Source: Sphingobium sp. EM0848 (GTDB lineage Bacteria; Pseudomonadota; Alphaproteobacteria; Sphingomonadales; Sphingomonadaceae). From it: a DNA stretch of 64,000 bases. Below the pieces are notes generated by a model, which worked only from the letters and a program-made list of their open reading frames with translations, had not been told where the DNA came from and searched no databases. Shown piece by piece: positions 36,030 to 45,360 of the stretch. The position numbers were made by a program, and so were the translations under genes. The stretch spans positions 1,116,001 through 1,180,000 of the forward strand of contig NZ_JABXWB010000001.1 in NCBI RefSeq assembly GCF_013375555.1, read 5' to 3'. How positions within the stretch are numbered: position 1 is the first letter of the stretch; every line of letters starts with the position of its first letter.

Positions 36030-39000
36030 ATGGCGAAGAGCACTCTGTTCACGTCGTCGCTGGCGGTCAGTGCCAGCATCATTGCATTGTCGGTGCCCGC
36101 CTGGGCGCAGGAAACGGCGGCGCCCGCGCCGGCCCAGCAGGACGCAGCTCCGCAGGCCGCTGCGCCGGTCAGCACGGCCGATATCGTCGTCACGGGGTCG
36201 CGCATTGTACGCGACGGTTATACCGCGCCAACTCCGGTGACGGTCGCCTCGACCGAGGAACTGGCGAAAACCACGCCTTCAGGCGTCGCTGACGCACTCA
36301 ACAAGCTGCCGCAATTCAACAACTCACTGAGCCCGTCCAAATCGGCCAATAATTTCTCGAACCTGCCGATCCATGGCAATGTCCTGAACCTGCGTGGCCT
36401 CGGCACGCCTAGCAACAACCCGAAGGGGCCGCTGCGCACGCTGGTCCTGTTCGACGGCATGCGCGTGTCGCCGACCGAATATGTCGGCACCATTGACACC
36501 AACGTCCTGCCGCAGCTCCTGATGCAGCGCGTCGACGTGGTGACCGGCGGCGCTTCGGCCCAATGGGGCTCGGATGCGGTCGCGGGCGTGGTCAACTTCA
36601 TTCTCGACAAGAAATTCACCGGCTTCAAGGGTGTGGCGCAGGCTGGTGTGGACCAGCGGGGCAATAACGGCAATCAGCGTCTGGGCGGCGCCTTTGGCGC
36701 GGATTTCGCCGGCGGCCGGGGCCATGTGCTGCTGAGCGCGGAATATTCCAACAGCGAAGGCATGTTGCGACAGGATCGCAGCTTCTCCACGCAGGGGTAT
36801 AATTTCGTCGGCAGCGTGACGAGCAGTTGCGCGCTTGCCGGCAGCAAGCAGCAGTTCAGCTGCACGGCCGTGCCCGGCTCAGCCGCCAACCCCTATGTGA
36901 TTGCTTCGGATATTCGTATTTCGGCGCTGGCGGCCAATGGGCGGATCGTCGGTTCCAGCGTGGCGGGCAATCAGTTCGTGGGCCAGGTCATCAACAATGA
37001 CGGCACGACCCGTCCGTTCAATCTGGGCACGCTGGTCGGCACCACAGGTTTCCAGCAGGGTGGCGACGGCTACAAGATCCCGAACGACACCAATGCCATC
37101 GCGCCGCTCACCAACTATAACGGTTTCGGGCGGATCAGCTATGAATTGACCGACAATATCACGGCCTTCGTCCAAGGCCTCTATGCCCGCAGCAAATATC
37201 ATTATTTCACCCAGGGCAATTCGCTGATCCCGTCGACCGAGTCTGCGCGCATCTACAAGGGCAACCCCTATCTGTCCTCAGCGCTGGATGCGGCTTTGAC
37301 TGGCCCGAACGATTATTATGTCGTCGGTCAGCAGGACGCCGGCCAGCCCAAGCCGATCGCCTATGAACAGACCGATTACTGGAGTGCCACGGCAGGTCTG
37401 ACCGGCAAGTTTGCGAACTTCAACTGGCAGGTCACCTATAATCACGGCGAGTCCAAGCATAAGATGGACAATGTCGGACTGTACGACAATCGGAAGCTCT
37501 ATGCTGCGCTTGATGCCGTACGCGGCCCGGATGGGCAGATTACCTGCGCAGTGTTGCTCAATCCGACCTATGCATCGCAATTCGCGGGTTGCAAGCCGAT
37601 CGATGTGATGCATGGCGACCCGTCGAAATCGACGCCCGCAGGCTATGCCTACGCCACCGGCACGTCGAGCTATCGTGCGCGCTTCAAGCAGGATGCGGTT
37701 ACCGCAAACATCAGCGGCAGCCTGTTTGACCTGCCCGCCGGCCCGGTCGACATCGCGGTTGGCGTCGAATATCGTCACCAGTCGTTGAACCTGACCAGCA
37801 ACGCCGATCCCGCATTGCTACTGACCGACGCGCAGAAGAACGCCTATTTTGCCGGTTTGCGCGGTTTGCCGCGTGTGGAAACGACGCTGCAGCCCTATCC
37901 GACGGGGCCGATCAACACATTGGCCTTCTGGTTGACCAATGTCGGCGCTAGCCAGGGCAATCTGAACGTCAAGGAAGCCTATGCCGAAATCGCGGTGCCG
38001 ATCCTCAAGGATACGCCCTTCTTCCAGGAGTTGAGCGTCAACGGTGCGATCCGCGTGACCGATTATTCGACATCGGGCACGGTGAAGACGTGGAAGGCGG
38101 GTGCAACCTGGAAGCCGGTCAGCAGCCTACTGCTGCGCGGCACATACTCCCACGACATCCGCGCGCCCAATCTCTATGAGCTTTATGCGGGACCGCAGAG
38201 CGGCATCGGCATTGTGAATGACGCAAAGAATGTGGCTGGAACCTATGGCAGCGGATCGAACGTCAACGCCAACACGCTCACCGTCGGCAACCCCAATCTG
38301 AAGCCGGAAGTCGCGAATACTTACACCTTTGGCGGGGTATTTACGCCTGAATTCATGCGCGGCTTCTCGGCCTCCATCGACTATTACCACATCAAAGTCG
38401 ACAAGCTGATCGACTCCCTGTCGGCGCAGCAGCTTATTGATAATTGCCGGAATGCAGGCGGGGCGGGCGTGATCGAGTGCAGCCAGATCGACCGTCCTTC
38501 ACCGACGGTCTTTCCGACGCTCATCCATCTGGTTCCCCAGAACATCGCGTTCCTAGAAACGGCGGGCATCGATTTCGACTTCACCTATAGGACGGCGGTG
38601 GGCAATGGCGGTCTTGGTGTTCGGCTGTATCTCAACTATCTGGACAAGTTCGATGCCCAGCAATATGCGACCGCTCCCATCGCCCATTATGCAGGCGTCA
38701 GCGTTGTCACCAGCAATCCTCAGGGCTTCCCGCGCTGGCGCGGCAATCTGACGGTTGACTATACCAACGGCCCCTTCGGTCTGACGATCGGCGAGCAGTA
38801 TATCGGCAAGATGCGGCTCGACATTCCGGGGGGCACCGCGCCGATCCAGTTCGTCAATCCAAAGGTGAAGCCGGTCTGGTACACCGACCTGACTCTGCGT
38901 TACACGATCCCGCATTCGAACGGCAATTTCGAGTTCTTCACCACGGTCAACAACCTGTTCGACAAGGACCCGCCGCTGATCCCCGGCACCGTTCCGGGCG

Positions 39001-39077
39001 TCAACCCGCCGACCAACATCGCGGTCTACGACATTGTCGGCCGCGCCTTCACGGCGGGCGTGCGCGTCAAGTTCTAA
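36030..39077 (+). CDS. TonB-dependent outer-membrane receptor
   Basis: This 1015-residue active transporter is a 22-strand barrel with an N-terminal plug, typical of sphingomonad uptake of hydrophobic or large compounds. The signal peptide (MAKSTLFTSSLAVSASIIAL, cut after AWA) is followed by an Ala/Pro/Gln-rich spacer, a TonB-box-like ADIVVTGSRI, and a plug with RTLVLFDGMRVSP and RVDVVTGGASAQWGSDAVAG. The C-terminus ends in VRVKF, an outer-membrane barrel terminus with a final Phe. ATG 36030 has AGAGGTAGAGGAA upstream; a GTG at 35988 gives no signal peptide. The neighbouring P450 and MFS genes suggest it brings in the pathway substrate. Confidence 0.95.
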   Translation: MAKSTLFTSSLAVSASIIALSVPAWAQETAAPAPAQQDAAPQAAAPVSTADIVVTGSRIVRDGYTAPTPVTVASTEELAKTTPSGVADALNKLPQFNNSLSPSKSANNFSNLPIHGNVLNLRGLGTPSNNPKGPLRTLVLFDGMRVSPTEYVGTIDTNVLPQLLMQRVDVVTGGASAQWGSDAVAGVVNFILDKKFTGFKGVAQAGVDQRGNNGNQRLGGAFGADFAGGRGHVLLSAEYSNSEGMLRQDRSFSTQGYNFVGSVTSSCALAGSKQQFSCTAVPGSAANPYVIASDIRISALAANGRIVGSSVAGNQFVGQVINNDGTTRPFNLGTLVGTTGFQQGGDGYKIPNDTNAIAPLTNYNGFGRISYELTDNITAFVQGLYARSKYHYFTQGNSLIPSTESARIYKGNPYLSSALDAALTGPNDYYVVGQQDAGQPKPIAYEQTDYWSATAGLTGKFANFNWQVTYNHGESKHKMDNVGLYDNRKLYAALDAVRGPDGQITCAVLLNPTYASQFAGCKPIDVMHGDPSKSTPAGYAYATGTSSYRARFKQDAVTANISGSLFDLPAGPVDIAVGVEYRHQSLNLTSNADPALLLTDAQKNAYFAGLRGLPRVETTLQPYPTGPINTLAFWLTNVGASQGNLNVKEAYAEIAVPILKDTPFFQELSVNGAIRVTDYSTSGTVKTWKAGATWKPVSSLLLRGTYSHDIRAPNLYELYAGPQSGIGIVNDAKNVAGTYGSGSNVNANTLTVGNPNLKPEVANTYTFGGVFTPEFMRGFSASIDYYHIKVDKLIDSLSAQQLIDNCRNAGGAGVIECSQIDRPSPTVFPTLIHLVPQNIAFLETAGIDFDFTYRTAVGNGGLGVRLYLNYLDKFDAQQYATAPIAHYAGVSVVTSNPQGFPRWRGNLTVDYTNGPFGLTIGEQYIGKMRLDIPGGTAPIQFVNPKVKPVWYTDLTLRYTIPHSNGNFEFFTTVNNLFDKDPPLIPGTVPGVNPPTNIAVYDIVGRAFTAGVRVKF

Positions 39078-39097
39078 ACGCTTCCGGGCGGGGGAAG

Positions 39098-39133
39098 AAG
39101 GGGGCGGGGCAGCAATGCCACCGCCCCCTTTTC
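39098..39133 (+). terminator. Terminator after TonB receptor
   Basis: AAGGGGGCGG (39098-39107) pairs with CCGCCCCCTT (39121-39130). A GGCA/TGCC tip extends the stem, and a T-run follows. Confidence 0.8.
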
Positions 39134-39311
39134 ATGGCCTAACCCTCTGATCCGCGCCCATATGTGTTCTGCGAGCGGCGGGCTGCGTTGCATCCATGCC
39201 GCCGGGGCAGCTATGTTGCGCTGCGTCAATGGCTGGCTGGTTCCGGCATATGGGGCGTAGGGCAAGATCGCTCGACGTTCAATCTGTGGTGAGGGGGTAG
39301 GGTCCGCATAA

Positions 39312-39346
39312 CCGGATTTTCCGGCGCGGTTTCGTGCGCCCTTTTT
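39312..39346 (+). promoter_or_regulatory. Possible attenuator-like leader of ugd
   Basis: CCGGA/TCCGG (39312-39324) and GGCGC/GCGCC (39323-39340, followed by TTTTT) share bases, so only one can form at a time. The second resembles a short intrinsic terminator 50 bases before the ugd start. The rest of 39134-39396 shows no gene I can support. Confidence 0.3.
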
Positions 39347-39396
39347 CAATGGGTTGGCTGTCGGTCGAAAAGCCTTTTGTAGAAGGAGAAAAGTTG

Positions 39397-40740
39397 ATGC
39401 GGATCGTTATGACCGGATCGGGTTATGTCGGCCTGGTTTCCGGCGCGTGTCTCGCGGATTTCGGCCATGATGTCATCTGCGTGGACAAGGATGCCCGCAA
39501 GATCGAGTTGCTCCAGGGCGGCGGCGTGCCGATCTATGAGCCGGGCCTTGCCGATCTGATCGCGCGCAATGTGAAGGCGGGGCGCCTGACCTTCACCACC
39601 GATTTAGCCGGATCGGTTCCCAGTGCCGATGTCGTATTCATCGCCGTTGGCACGCCGGCCCGGCGCGGCGATGGCCATGCCGACCTGAGTTATGTCTACG
39701 CAGCAGCGCAGGAAATCGCTTCCAACCTCAGCGGCTTCACCGTCATCGTCACCAAGTCGACCGTGCCCGTCGGTACCGGTGATGAGGTAGATCGCATCGT
39801 TCGCGAAACCAACCCTGACGCGCAATTCGCTGTTGCCTCCAACCCGGAATTCCTGCGCGAAGGCGCCGCGATCGAGGATTTCAAGCGCCCCGACCGCATC
39901 GTCGTCGGTATCGAGGATGAACGCGCCCGCCCGGTGATGGAGGAGGTCTATCGTCCCCTCTACCTCAACCAGGCGCCGATCCAGTTCACCGGCCGCCGGA
40001 CGAGCGAGCTGATCAAATATGCCGCCAATGCCTTTCTGGCGATGAAGATCACCTATATCAACGAGATGGCAGATCTGTGCGAAAATGTTGGCGCCGATGT
40101 GCAGCAGGTGGCGCGCGGCATCGGTCTTGATAACCGTATTGGTTCAAAATTCCTTCATGCGGGGCCGGGCTATGGCGGCTCCTGCTTCCCCAAGGATACG
40201 CTGGCGCTGGTCAAGACGGCGGAGGATGCGGGCGCACCCATCCGCCTGATCGAAACCACCGTGGCGATCAACGAAAGCCGCAAGCGGGCCATGGCGCGCA
40301 AGGTTGTCGCCGTCTGCAACGGTTCTGTCCGTGGCAAGACGATTGCCGTTCTGGGCCTGACCTTCAAGCCCAATACCGACGATATGCGCGATGCGCCGTC
40401 GCTCTCGATCATCCAGGCGTTGCAGGATGGCGGCGCGCAGGTCCGCGCCTATGACCCGGAGGGCATGGATGCCGCCCGGACCATGCTGTCCAGCGTCGAC
40501 TTCTGCGACAATCCCTATGTGGCTGCCGAAGGGGCCGAAGCGGTTGTCATCGTTACCGAATGGGACGCCCTGCGCGCGCTTGATCTGCCGCGTCTCAAGG
40601 GCGTCATGAGCGGCGAAGGACTGGTCGACCTGCGCAACATCTATCGGCCGGACGTCGCGGAAGCCGCTGGCTTTGCCTATGTCAGCGTCGGTCGCGGAGC
40701 CACGCCGGAAGTGGAAGAGCTGATTCAGGCGGCTGAATGA
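39397..40740 (+). CDS. ugd: UDP-glucose 6-dehydrogenase
   Basis: This enzyme oxidises UDP-glucose to UDP-glucuronate with two NAD+, supplying the uronic acid for exopolysaccharide. It is 447 residues. The N-terminal Rossmann motif is MTGSGYVGLVSGACLADFGH. Other features are NPEFLREGAAIEDF and the catalytic Cys263 in GYGGSCFPKD, then a C-terminal domain with VLGLTFKPNTDDMRDAPS. ATG 39397 follows AGAAGGAGAA by 6 bases. GDP-mannose dehydrogenase is a related alternative, but the substrate-binding segments fit UDP-glucose. It ends in a long terminator before the GH16 gene. Confidence 0.93.
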   Translation: MRIVMTGSGYVGLVSGACLADFGHDVICVDKDARKIELLQGGGVPIYEPGLADLIARNVKAGRLTFTTDLAGSVPSADVVFIAVGTPARRGDGHADLSYVYAAAQEIASNLSGFTVIVTKSTVPVGTGDEVDRIVRETNPDAQFAVASNPEFLREGAAIEDFKRPDRIVVGIEDERARPVMEEVYRPLYLNQAPIQFTGRRTSELIKYAANAFLAMKITYINEMADLCENVGADVQQVARGIGLDNRIGSKFLHAGPGYGGSCFPKDTLALVKTAEDAGAPIRLIETTVAINESRKRAMARKVVAVCNGSVRGKTIAVLGLTFKPNTDDMRDAPSLSIIQALQDGGAQVRAYDPEGMDAARTMLSSVDFCDNPYVAAEGAEAVVIVTEWDALRALDLPRLKGVMSGEGLVDLRNIYRPDVAEAAGFAYVSVGRGATPEVEELIQAAE

Positions 40741-40746
40741 AACATG

Positions 40747-40790
40747 AACGGCTCGTCGCAAATGGCAAGAGTTTGCGACGAGCCGTTCTT
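40747..40790 (+). terminator. Terminator after ugd
   Basis: A perfect 16-bp stem (AACGGCTCGTCGCAAA, 40747-40762, with its complement at 40772-40787) has a 9-base loop and ends CTT. It starts 6 bases after the ugd stop. Confidence 0.8.
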
Positions 40791-40857
40791 GACCGGAAGC
40801 TTTTATTAACCTCCTTATTGGACCCTATAAGGGTTCAAAAAAACCGGGGGTTGCAAA

Positions 40858-42243
40858 ATGTCTTCCAGATCAACTGGCTCCATATTTGGAGCCGGAATAG
40901 CCATGTTATGCATCGTCGCTGCAGGAGCCGTGACGGTTATGTCTGGAACTTCCACAACGACGACTACGTCATCTGGTTCCACAACTTCTTCAACAAACAG
41001 CAATACGACAACGATATCTTCTTCGGCGTCGTCCACCAGCACGGCCACGACCAGCACATCGTCGGATTTCGCCGATTTCGACTTCGCCAACGGAACGAAA
41101 CTTCCCGACAAGGCAACGCTGTGGATCGCAAACGCGACTTTCCAGCCCGGAAGCAATGTCGCCTATGTCCCGGTCAAGCTGGACCGGCCGACGCCCAATA
41201 CGGTGATTGCGCGGATCACGACCGTCAACGGTTCGGGGACGCAGCGCGCCCTGTCGGGCTATAATTATCAAACCGTCGATACGGTGGTGATCTTCCGGCC
41301 CGGCGATCCGCTGACGCAGACCGTGGCTGTTCCCATCATCACGGCAACGGACGGTCAGCAGTTCCAGTTGAAATTGCGGGAGGCACCCTGGGGGGCGCTG
41401 CAAGGTCAGTCGGTCGCAACGGTCACTGCAAGCTACGGTGCGGCCACCGCCAGGGCGACGGGCACTTTCCGGGAACCACGCACGTTCGAGGCGACCGGCA
41501 CGCTCCAGTTCGAACTGGCGAAGGATACGCATAAGCGCTCGCCCGACGGCGGATGGGATCGCTGGGCGACTTCGCTGTCCCATGGGCGGACCCAGGTCGC
41601 CAATGGTGAAACCGGGCTGTATCTCGACTCCACGATCTTTTCGGGGATCGAAGGGCCGGTCTATTGGGGAACCTACGGACTGGTGCTGCATACGCAGAAG
41701 CTGAAGACGCCGATCAGCTATGATGGCCAGAACTGGTATTATGGCTCTTCGGTGCTGGACGGCCGCAATTTTCTGGCCTCGCAGATCGGCTATGGCCAAT
41801 ATGAATGGGAAGCCAGAATGCCCAACCGGCGCGGGTCATGGCCGGCGTTCTGGCTGATCTCGACCAGTGGCTGGCCGCCGGAAATCGACGTTTACGAGGG
41901 CTTCGGCTATCAGAGCTATTGGGATTTCGACCGGCATATCGCGCATACGGTCCATGTCGGCGCGAACAGCACACGCTATGATGCACGGGGAATTACCATC
42001 CAGGCCGAGCAGGCCTATGGCCTATCCGGCTTTTCGCAGGGTTTCCATCGTTTTGCCGTGGATATCCAGCGCGATTACATCACCTGGTTCGTGGATGGTG
42101 TGGAAACCTATCAGTCGGTCAATCCGTTTCAGGGCTTCCGTTTCTACCCGATCATGGATGTCGCCGTGAAGACGACCGGTGCCTATGACGACGGTTCAGG
42201 CGACATGATCATCAAGAGCTTCAGGATCTACAGCGCGCCATAA
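40858..42243 (+). CDS. Secreted glycoside hydrolase family 16 protein with Calx-beta-like domain
   Basis: This 461-residue enzyme has the GH16 active-site motif E342-I-D344-V-Y-E347 (nucleophile and acid/base). It should cut beta-1,3/1,4 glucan- or galactan-type chains. An N-terminal hydrophobic segment (about 8-28) is followed by a Ser/Thr-rich linker (30-70), a region resembling a Calx-beta fold (about 75-205), then the GH16 jelly roll. It lies between ugd and the exopolysaccharide operon and may trim or release the polymer. Its 3' end overlaps the convergent GT2 gene by 16 bases. The Ser/Thr linker could be surface-exposed or modified. Confidence 0.9.
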   Translation: MSSRSTGSIFGAGIAMLCIVAAGAVTVMSGTSTTTTTSSGSTTSSTNSNTTTISSSASSTSTATTSTSSDFADFDFANGTKLPDKATLWIANATFQPGSNVAYVPVKLDRPTPNTVIARITTVNGSGTQRALSGYNYQTVDTVVIFRPGDPLTQTVAVPIITATDGQQFQLKLREAPWGALQGQSVATVTASYGAATARATGTFREPRTFEATGTLQFELAKDTHKRSPDGGWDRWATSLSHGRTQVANGETGLYLDSTIFSGIEGPVYWGTYGLVLHTQKLKTPISYDGQNWYYGSSVLDGRNFLASQIGYGQYEWEARMPNRRGSWPAFWLISTSGWPPEIDVYEGFGYQSYWDFDRHIAHTVHVGANSTRYDARGITIQAEQAYGLSGFSQGFHRFAVDIQRDYITWFVDGVETYQSVNPFQGFRFYPIMDVAVKTTGAYDDGSGDMIIKSFRIYSAP

Positions 42244-43148
42244 TGGTTCTGGGCGCCTCCTGCGAGAGCATAGAGGCGTCCCCAGCTCTTGATCCACTGC
42301 CCGGCAATGTCGACCCGTCGTGCGCCGGGCAGCAACATGGCGGCCAGCCCCGCCGTCCGCAGCGCGAGAATGGCCAGCGACCGGGCAAGCAATTTTACCT
42401 TGCCAAGGCGGCCGGGCAGGGATTTCCGCCGGGCCATGGTTTCGGTACAGCCGATGCGCCACATGCGGCGCAGCACCCATGACAGGCGCGCCCGCTCCGC
42501 CGGCACCCATTCGCTGACCCGCGCATCGGGCGACCAGCCGAAACGTGCGCCCGCGTCGCGCAGCCGGGCCAGGAAATCCAGATCCTCCCCACCGCTGCGG
42601 TTGAAACGGGGATCGAAATAGGGCGCATCGAGCATCGCAAAGGCCCGGCGGCTGACCAGCAGATTGTTGCTGGCCCATAGCATCGGCGCTGCGCCCCATG
42701 GCCGTTCCTCCGGGCGGAAGACCAGGGTTTCCTTTGCCCAGCGCGGCGGATTGCCGACGAAGCAGCTGTCGACTGGCCCGGCGACGACATCGGCGCCGAC
42801 CTGCGCCTGACAGATCAGCAGTGCGTCCAGCCAGCCCGGCTGTGGCCATTCATCATCGTCGATCATCGCGATGAAACGCATGGCCGGATCGGCCAGCGCG
42901 GTATCGGCAATGGCGTTGCGCACGGCGCAGAGGCCGGGTTGCCCGACCGTCAGCAGCGTCAGGGGCAGGGGATAGCCCTCCGCCTGCATCTGCTGCACGA
43001 CGGCCACGCCCTCCAGTCGTTCGGGATCATTGTCCGCGACCAGCACCATTACATCATGACGACCTGCTACGCCTGGCAATGTCTGCAGCAGATGGGTGAG
43101 CCGCTCCGGTCGCCGGAAAGTGGGAATGGCAATCCATATCGCAGGCAT
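42228..43148 (-). CDS. Glycosyltransferase family 2
   Basis: This 306-residue inverting GT-A enzyme starts IWIAIPTFRRPERLTHLL and has the DxD-like motif IDDDEWPQPGWLD for the metal and sugar nucleotide. It has a hydrophobic segment near the C-terminus (LAILALRTAGLAAMLL), suggesting membrane association. It is last in the exopolysaccharide operon and its start overlaps the acyltransferase stop as ATGA. Its sugar and linkage cannot be predicted. It is a close relative of the enzyme at 47281 (same domain organisation). Confidence 0.9.
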   Translation of the reverse strand: MPAIWIAIPTFRRPERLTHLLQTLPGVAGRHDVMVLVADNDPERLEGVAVVQQMQAEGYPLPLTLLTVGQPGLCAVRNAIADTALADPAMRFIAMIDDDEWPQPGWLDALLICQAQVGADVVAGPVDSCFVGNPPRWAKETLVFRPEERPWGAAPMLWASNNLLVSRRAFAMLDAPYFDPRFNRSGGEDLDFLARLRDAGARFGWSPDARVSEWVPAERARLSWVLRRMWRIGCTETMARRKSLPGRLGKVKLLARSLAILALRTAGLAAMLLPGARRVDIAGQWIKSWGRLYALAGGAQNHYGAL

Positions 43149-44233
43149 CAGGCGGTGGCCTCCCGCGCAGGCTTGCGCGAGCGGCGGCCGCGCTGGAGCC
43201 ATTTGATGAGCTGATGCCCGCGCACCTCGATCAACGCATAGCTTGCCCAGCAGAGCAGCCATGTCGCGATCAGCATGGCCACGATGAACAACCAGTCGAA
43301 GCCAGCCATGCCATGCCTGTGCGCCACGCCCATGGCGCGCGCCGCCACGTCGCGGACCAGCGGATGCCAGAGATAGATGGAATAGCTGATGAGGCCGAGA
43401 TGGAAGCTGACCGGATTGGCCATCACCGCCCGCGCCGCCGCGCCGTTATAATAGCAGCTCAGCACCAGCAGCGGCATCAGGCAGACCACCAGCACATCGG
43501 CCTTGCCCGGCAGCAGCAGCGCCAGCACGATCAGCCCGCAGACGATGGCAAAGCCGCCTGTCCGGTCCACCAGCCGCCTGCACCAATTCTTTTCCGCGCA
43601 GCGATAGGTGAGGACGCCCAGTGAAAAGCCGGCCAGACAGCGCAGCAGGGTCAGCACCGTATCGCTGTCGTTGACGTCCAGCGGCCCGCTGGACCCCAGG
43701 CCCGACCCGGCGACCAGCGCCAATATCCCGACGCAGAGCAATCCCTGCGCCCATGCCAGCCGCGAAAAGGCGATGATGGCGATCAGCGGATAGATGAGAT
43801 AGGCGGCAACCTCCGTGCTGACCGACCAGCTATTGCCCGCAATCGGTTCCGTGCCCCAGCCCCAGCTTTGGATCATCAGCATGTTGGTGGCCACATTGGG
43901 GAAGTTGAGCGCGATCGCCTGATTGCCTGACACGTTGAGGATGATCCGCGCCATAAACACCAGCGTCACGATCAGATGCAGCGGCCAGACCCGCGCCATG
44001 CGATTGACGAGGAAGTCGACATAGCTCGCGCGTCCCAGATGGTTCACCACCCGGTCGTGATAGCCGAAGGAAATGACAAAGCCGCTCAGGATGAAGAACA
44101 GGTCGACCGCCAGATAAGCCCGCGAAAAGAGCGGGATGCGAAAAGCCTCGAAGGTCGGGTTATGCGGTATATGGTACAGCAGCACCGATACCGCCGCCAC
44201 GCCGCGCAGGCCGGTGAGCGATGAAATTCTCAT
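43148..44233 (-). CDS. Acyltransferase 3 (OafA-like) membrane protein
   Basis: This 361-residue inner-membrane acyltransferase starts ISSLTGLRGVAAVSVLLYH (the family His in the first helix) and has FFILSGFVISFGYHDR and NSWSVSTEVAAYLIYPL. It has about ten hydrophobic helices. It adds acyl groups such as acetyl to the polysaccharide repeat. The start at 44233 overlaps the GH10 stop as ATGA. The upstream extension to 44353 is Arg-rich and lies inside the GH10 gene, so it was not used. Confidence 0.93.
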   Translation of the reverse strand: MRISSLTGLRGVAAVSVLLYHIPHNPTFEAFRIPLFSRAYLAVDLFFILSGFVISFGYHDRVVNHLGRASYVDFLVNRMARVWPLHLIVTLVFMARIILNVSGNQAIALNFPNVATNMLMIQSWGWGTEPIAGNSWSVSTEVAAYLIYPLIAIIAFSRLAWAQGLLCVGILALVAGSGLGSSGPLDVNDSDTVLTLLRCLAGFSLGVLTYRCAEKNWCRRLVDRTGGFAIVCGLIVLALLLPGKADVLVVCLMPLLVLSCYYNGAAARAVMANPVSFHLGLISYSIYLWHPLVRDVAARAMGVAHRHGMAGFDWLFIVAMLIATWLLCWASYALIEVRGHQLIKWLQRGRRSRKPAREATA

Positions 44234-45360
44234 GCGCGGCTGTTCCTCATGGGCGGTGCGGCGTCGAAGGCGGCGGCGATGGCGTCCCACAATGGCTTGC
44301 GGCGCATCTGTCCGTCCAGCGGCAGGCCGCGCGAAAGCTGGCCGTCGGCCCATTTATAATCAGGAAAGTTGGACAGCCAGCTGTAGCGGTCCGACAGGCC
44401 CCAGCAGAGGATGGACCGCATCGCCGGATTGTCGAGCGCCACGTCCAAAAAGGCCTTGGCGACGGCGGCGACTTCATTGTCGCGCTTGCCCGGATTGGGT
44501 GGGCCGCCCTTGTCCGCCACGTCGAATTCCGTCACCGACAGCGCCAGGCCATATCCGCTGAGCTGTTCCAAAAAGCGCGCGAAAACCGCCTGGTTGAAGC
44601 CCTCCTTATAGGGTTTCAAATGCCCCTGTATGCCGATCGCGTCGACCGGCACATTGCGGGCCATCAGCCGGTCGAGCAGCTTCAGCATCGCGGTACGACG
44701 CCGCTCGCAACGGGGCGAGTCATGCTCTAGGCCGAAATCGGTCAGAAACCGCATGGGCCGGGGATCGACCTCGCGCGCGCGGTGGAAGGCGATGTCGATA
44801 TAGTCCTCACCCAGCGCGTCCAGCCACATGCTTTTCGCGCGCATGCCGTCGGCGCGGCCGTCATTGGGTTCGATGGCTTCATTCACCACGTCCCATTCGC
44901 TGATCTTACCGGCATAGCGCGGCATTGCGACGTCGATATAGCTGGTCATCAGCTTTTCGCGCCCAGTCTGGTTCGCCTGTTTCAGCGCGGGCTCCAGCCA
45001 GTCCGGCTGGGCTGCGTACCAGACCAGCGCATGGCCGCGCGCCTTCATCCCATGTTTCTGGGCGAAGGCAATGATCTGGTCGGCTCCGCTGAAATCATAT
45101 TTGCCGGGCTTGGGCTCGGTGGTGCCGCGCTTCAGCTCATATTCCTCGACCACCATGTCGCATTCGCGGGCGATGGCGGCCGTGAAATCGGGGTCCTCGC
45201 GAAGTTGGCGGGACTTGATCGCCGCGCCGAAATAGCGACCCGACCTGCGGGCATGGGCGGCAAGCCCTTCGGAAGAGATGCTTTCCTGCGCCCGGCTGGA
45301 GGGCACAGGGGAACAGGCGCCGAGCGCGAGCGCACCGGTCAGAAATTCACGCCGTTTCAT
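44230..45360 (-). CDS. Glycoside hydrolase family 10 lipoprotein (endo-xylanase-like)
   Basis: This 376-residue enzyme has a twin-arginine-like signal (KRREFLTG) with a lipobox Cys16 (LGAC), so it is probably exported folded and lipid-anchored. The GH10 acid/base is E161 (WDVVNEA) and the nucleophile E278 (VTEFD). The family NEMKW segment is changed to EYELKR, so the substrate may not be xylan. It is translationally coupled to the transferases on either side. It may edit or release the exopolysaccharide; the substrate is unknown. Confidence 0.92.
   Translation of the reverse strand: MKRREFLTGALALGACSPVPSSRAQESISSEGLAAHARRSGRYFGAAIKSRQLREDPDFTAAIARECDMVVEEYELKRGTTEPKPGKYDFSGADQIIAFAQKHGMKARGHALVWYAAQPDWLEPALKQANQTGREKLMTSYIDVAMPRYAGKISEWDVVNEAIEPNDGRADGMRAKSMWLDALGEDYIDIAFHRAREVDPRPMRFLTDFGLEHDSPRCERRRTAMLKLLDRLMARNVPVDAIGIQGHLKPYKEGFNQAVFARFLEQLSGYGLALSVTEFDVADKGGPPNPGKRDNEVAAVAKAFLDVALDNPAMRSILCWGLSDRYSWLSNFPDYKWADGQLSRGLPLDGQMRRKPLWDAIAAAFDAAPPMRNSRA

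Noticed and set aside
40737..41264. Plus-strand open frame of 175 residues overlapping the GH16 start
   Set aside because: It begins in the ugd stop region, crosses the ugd terminator hairpin, and is out of frame with the GH16 gene, which has the catalytic motif.
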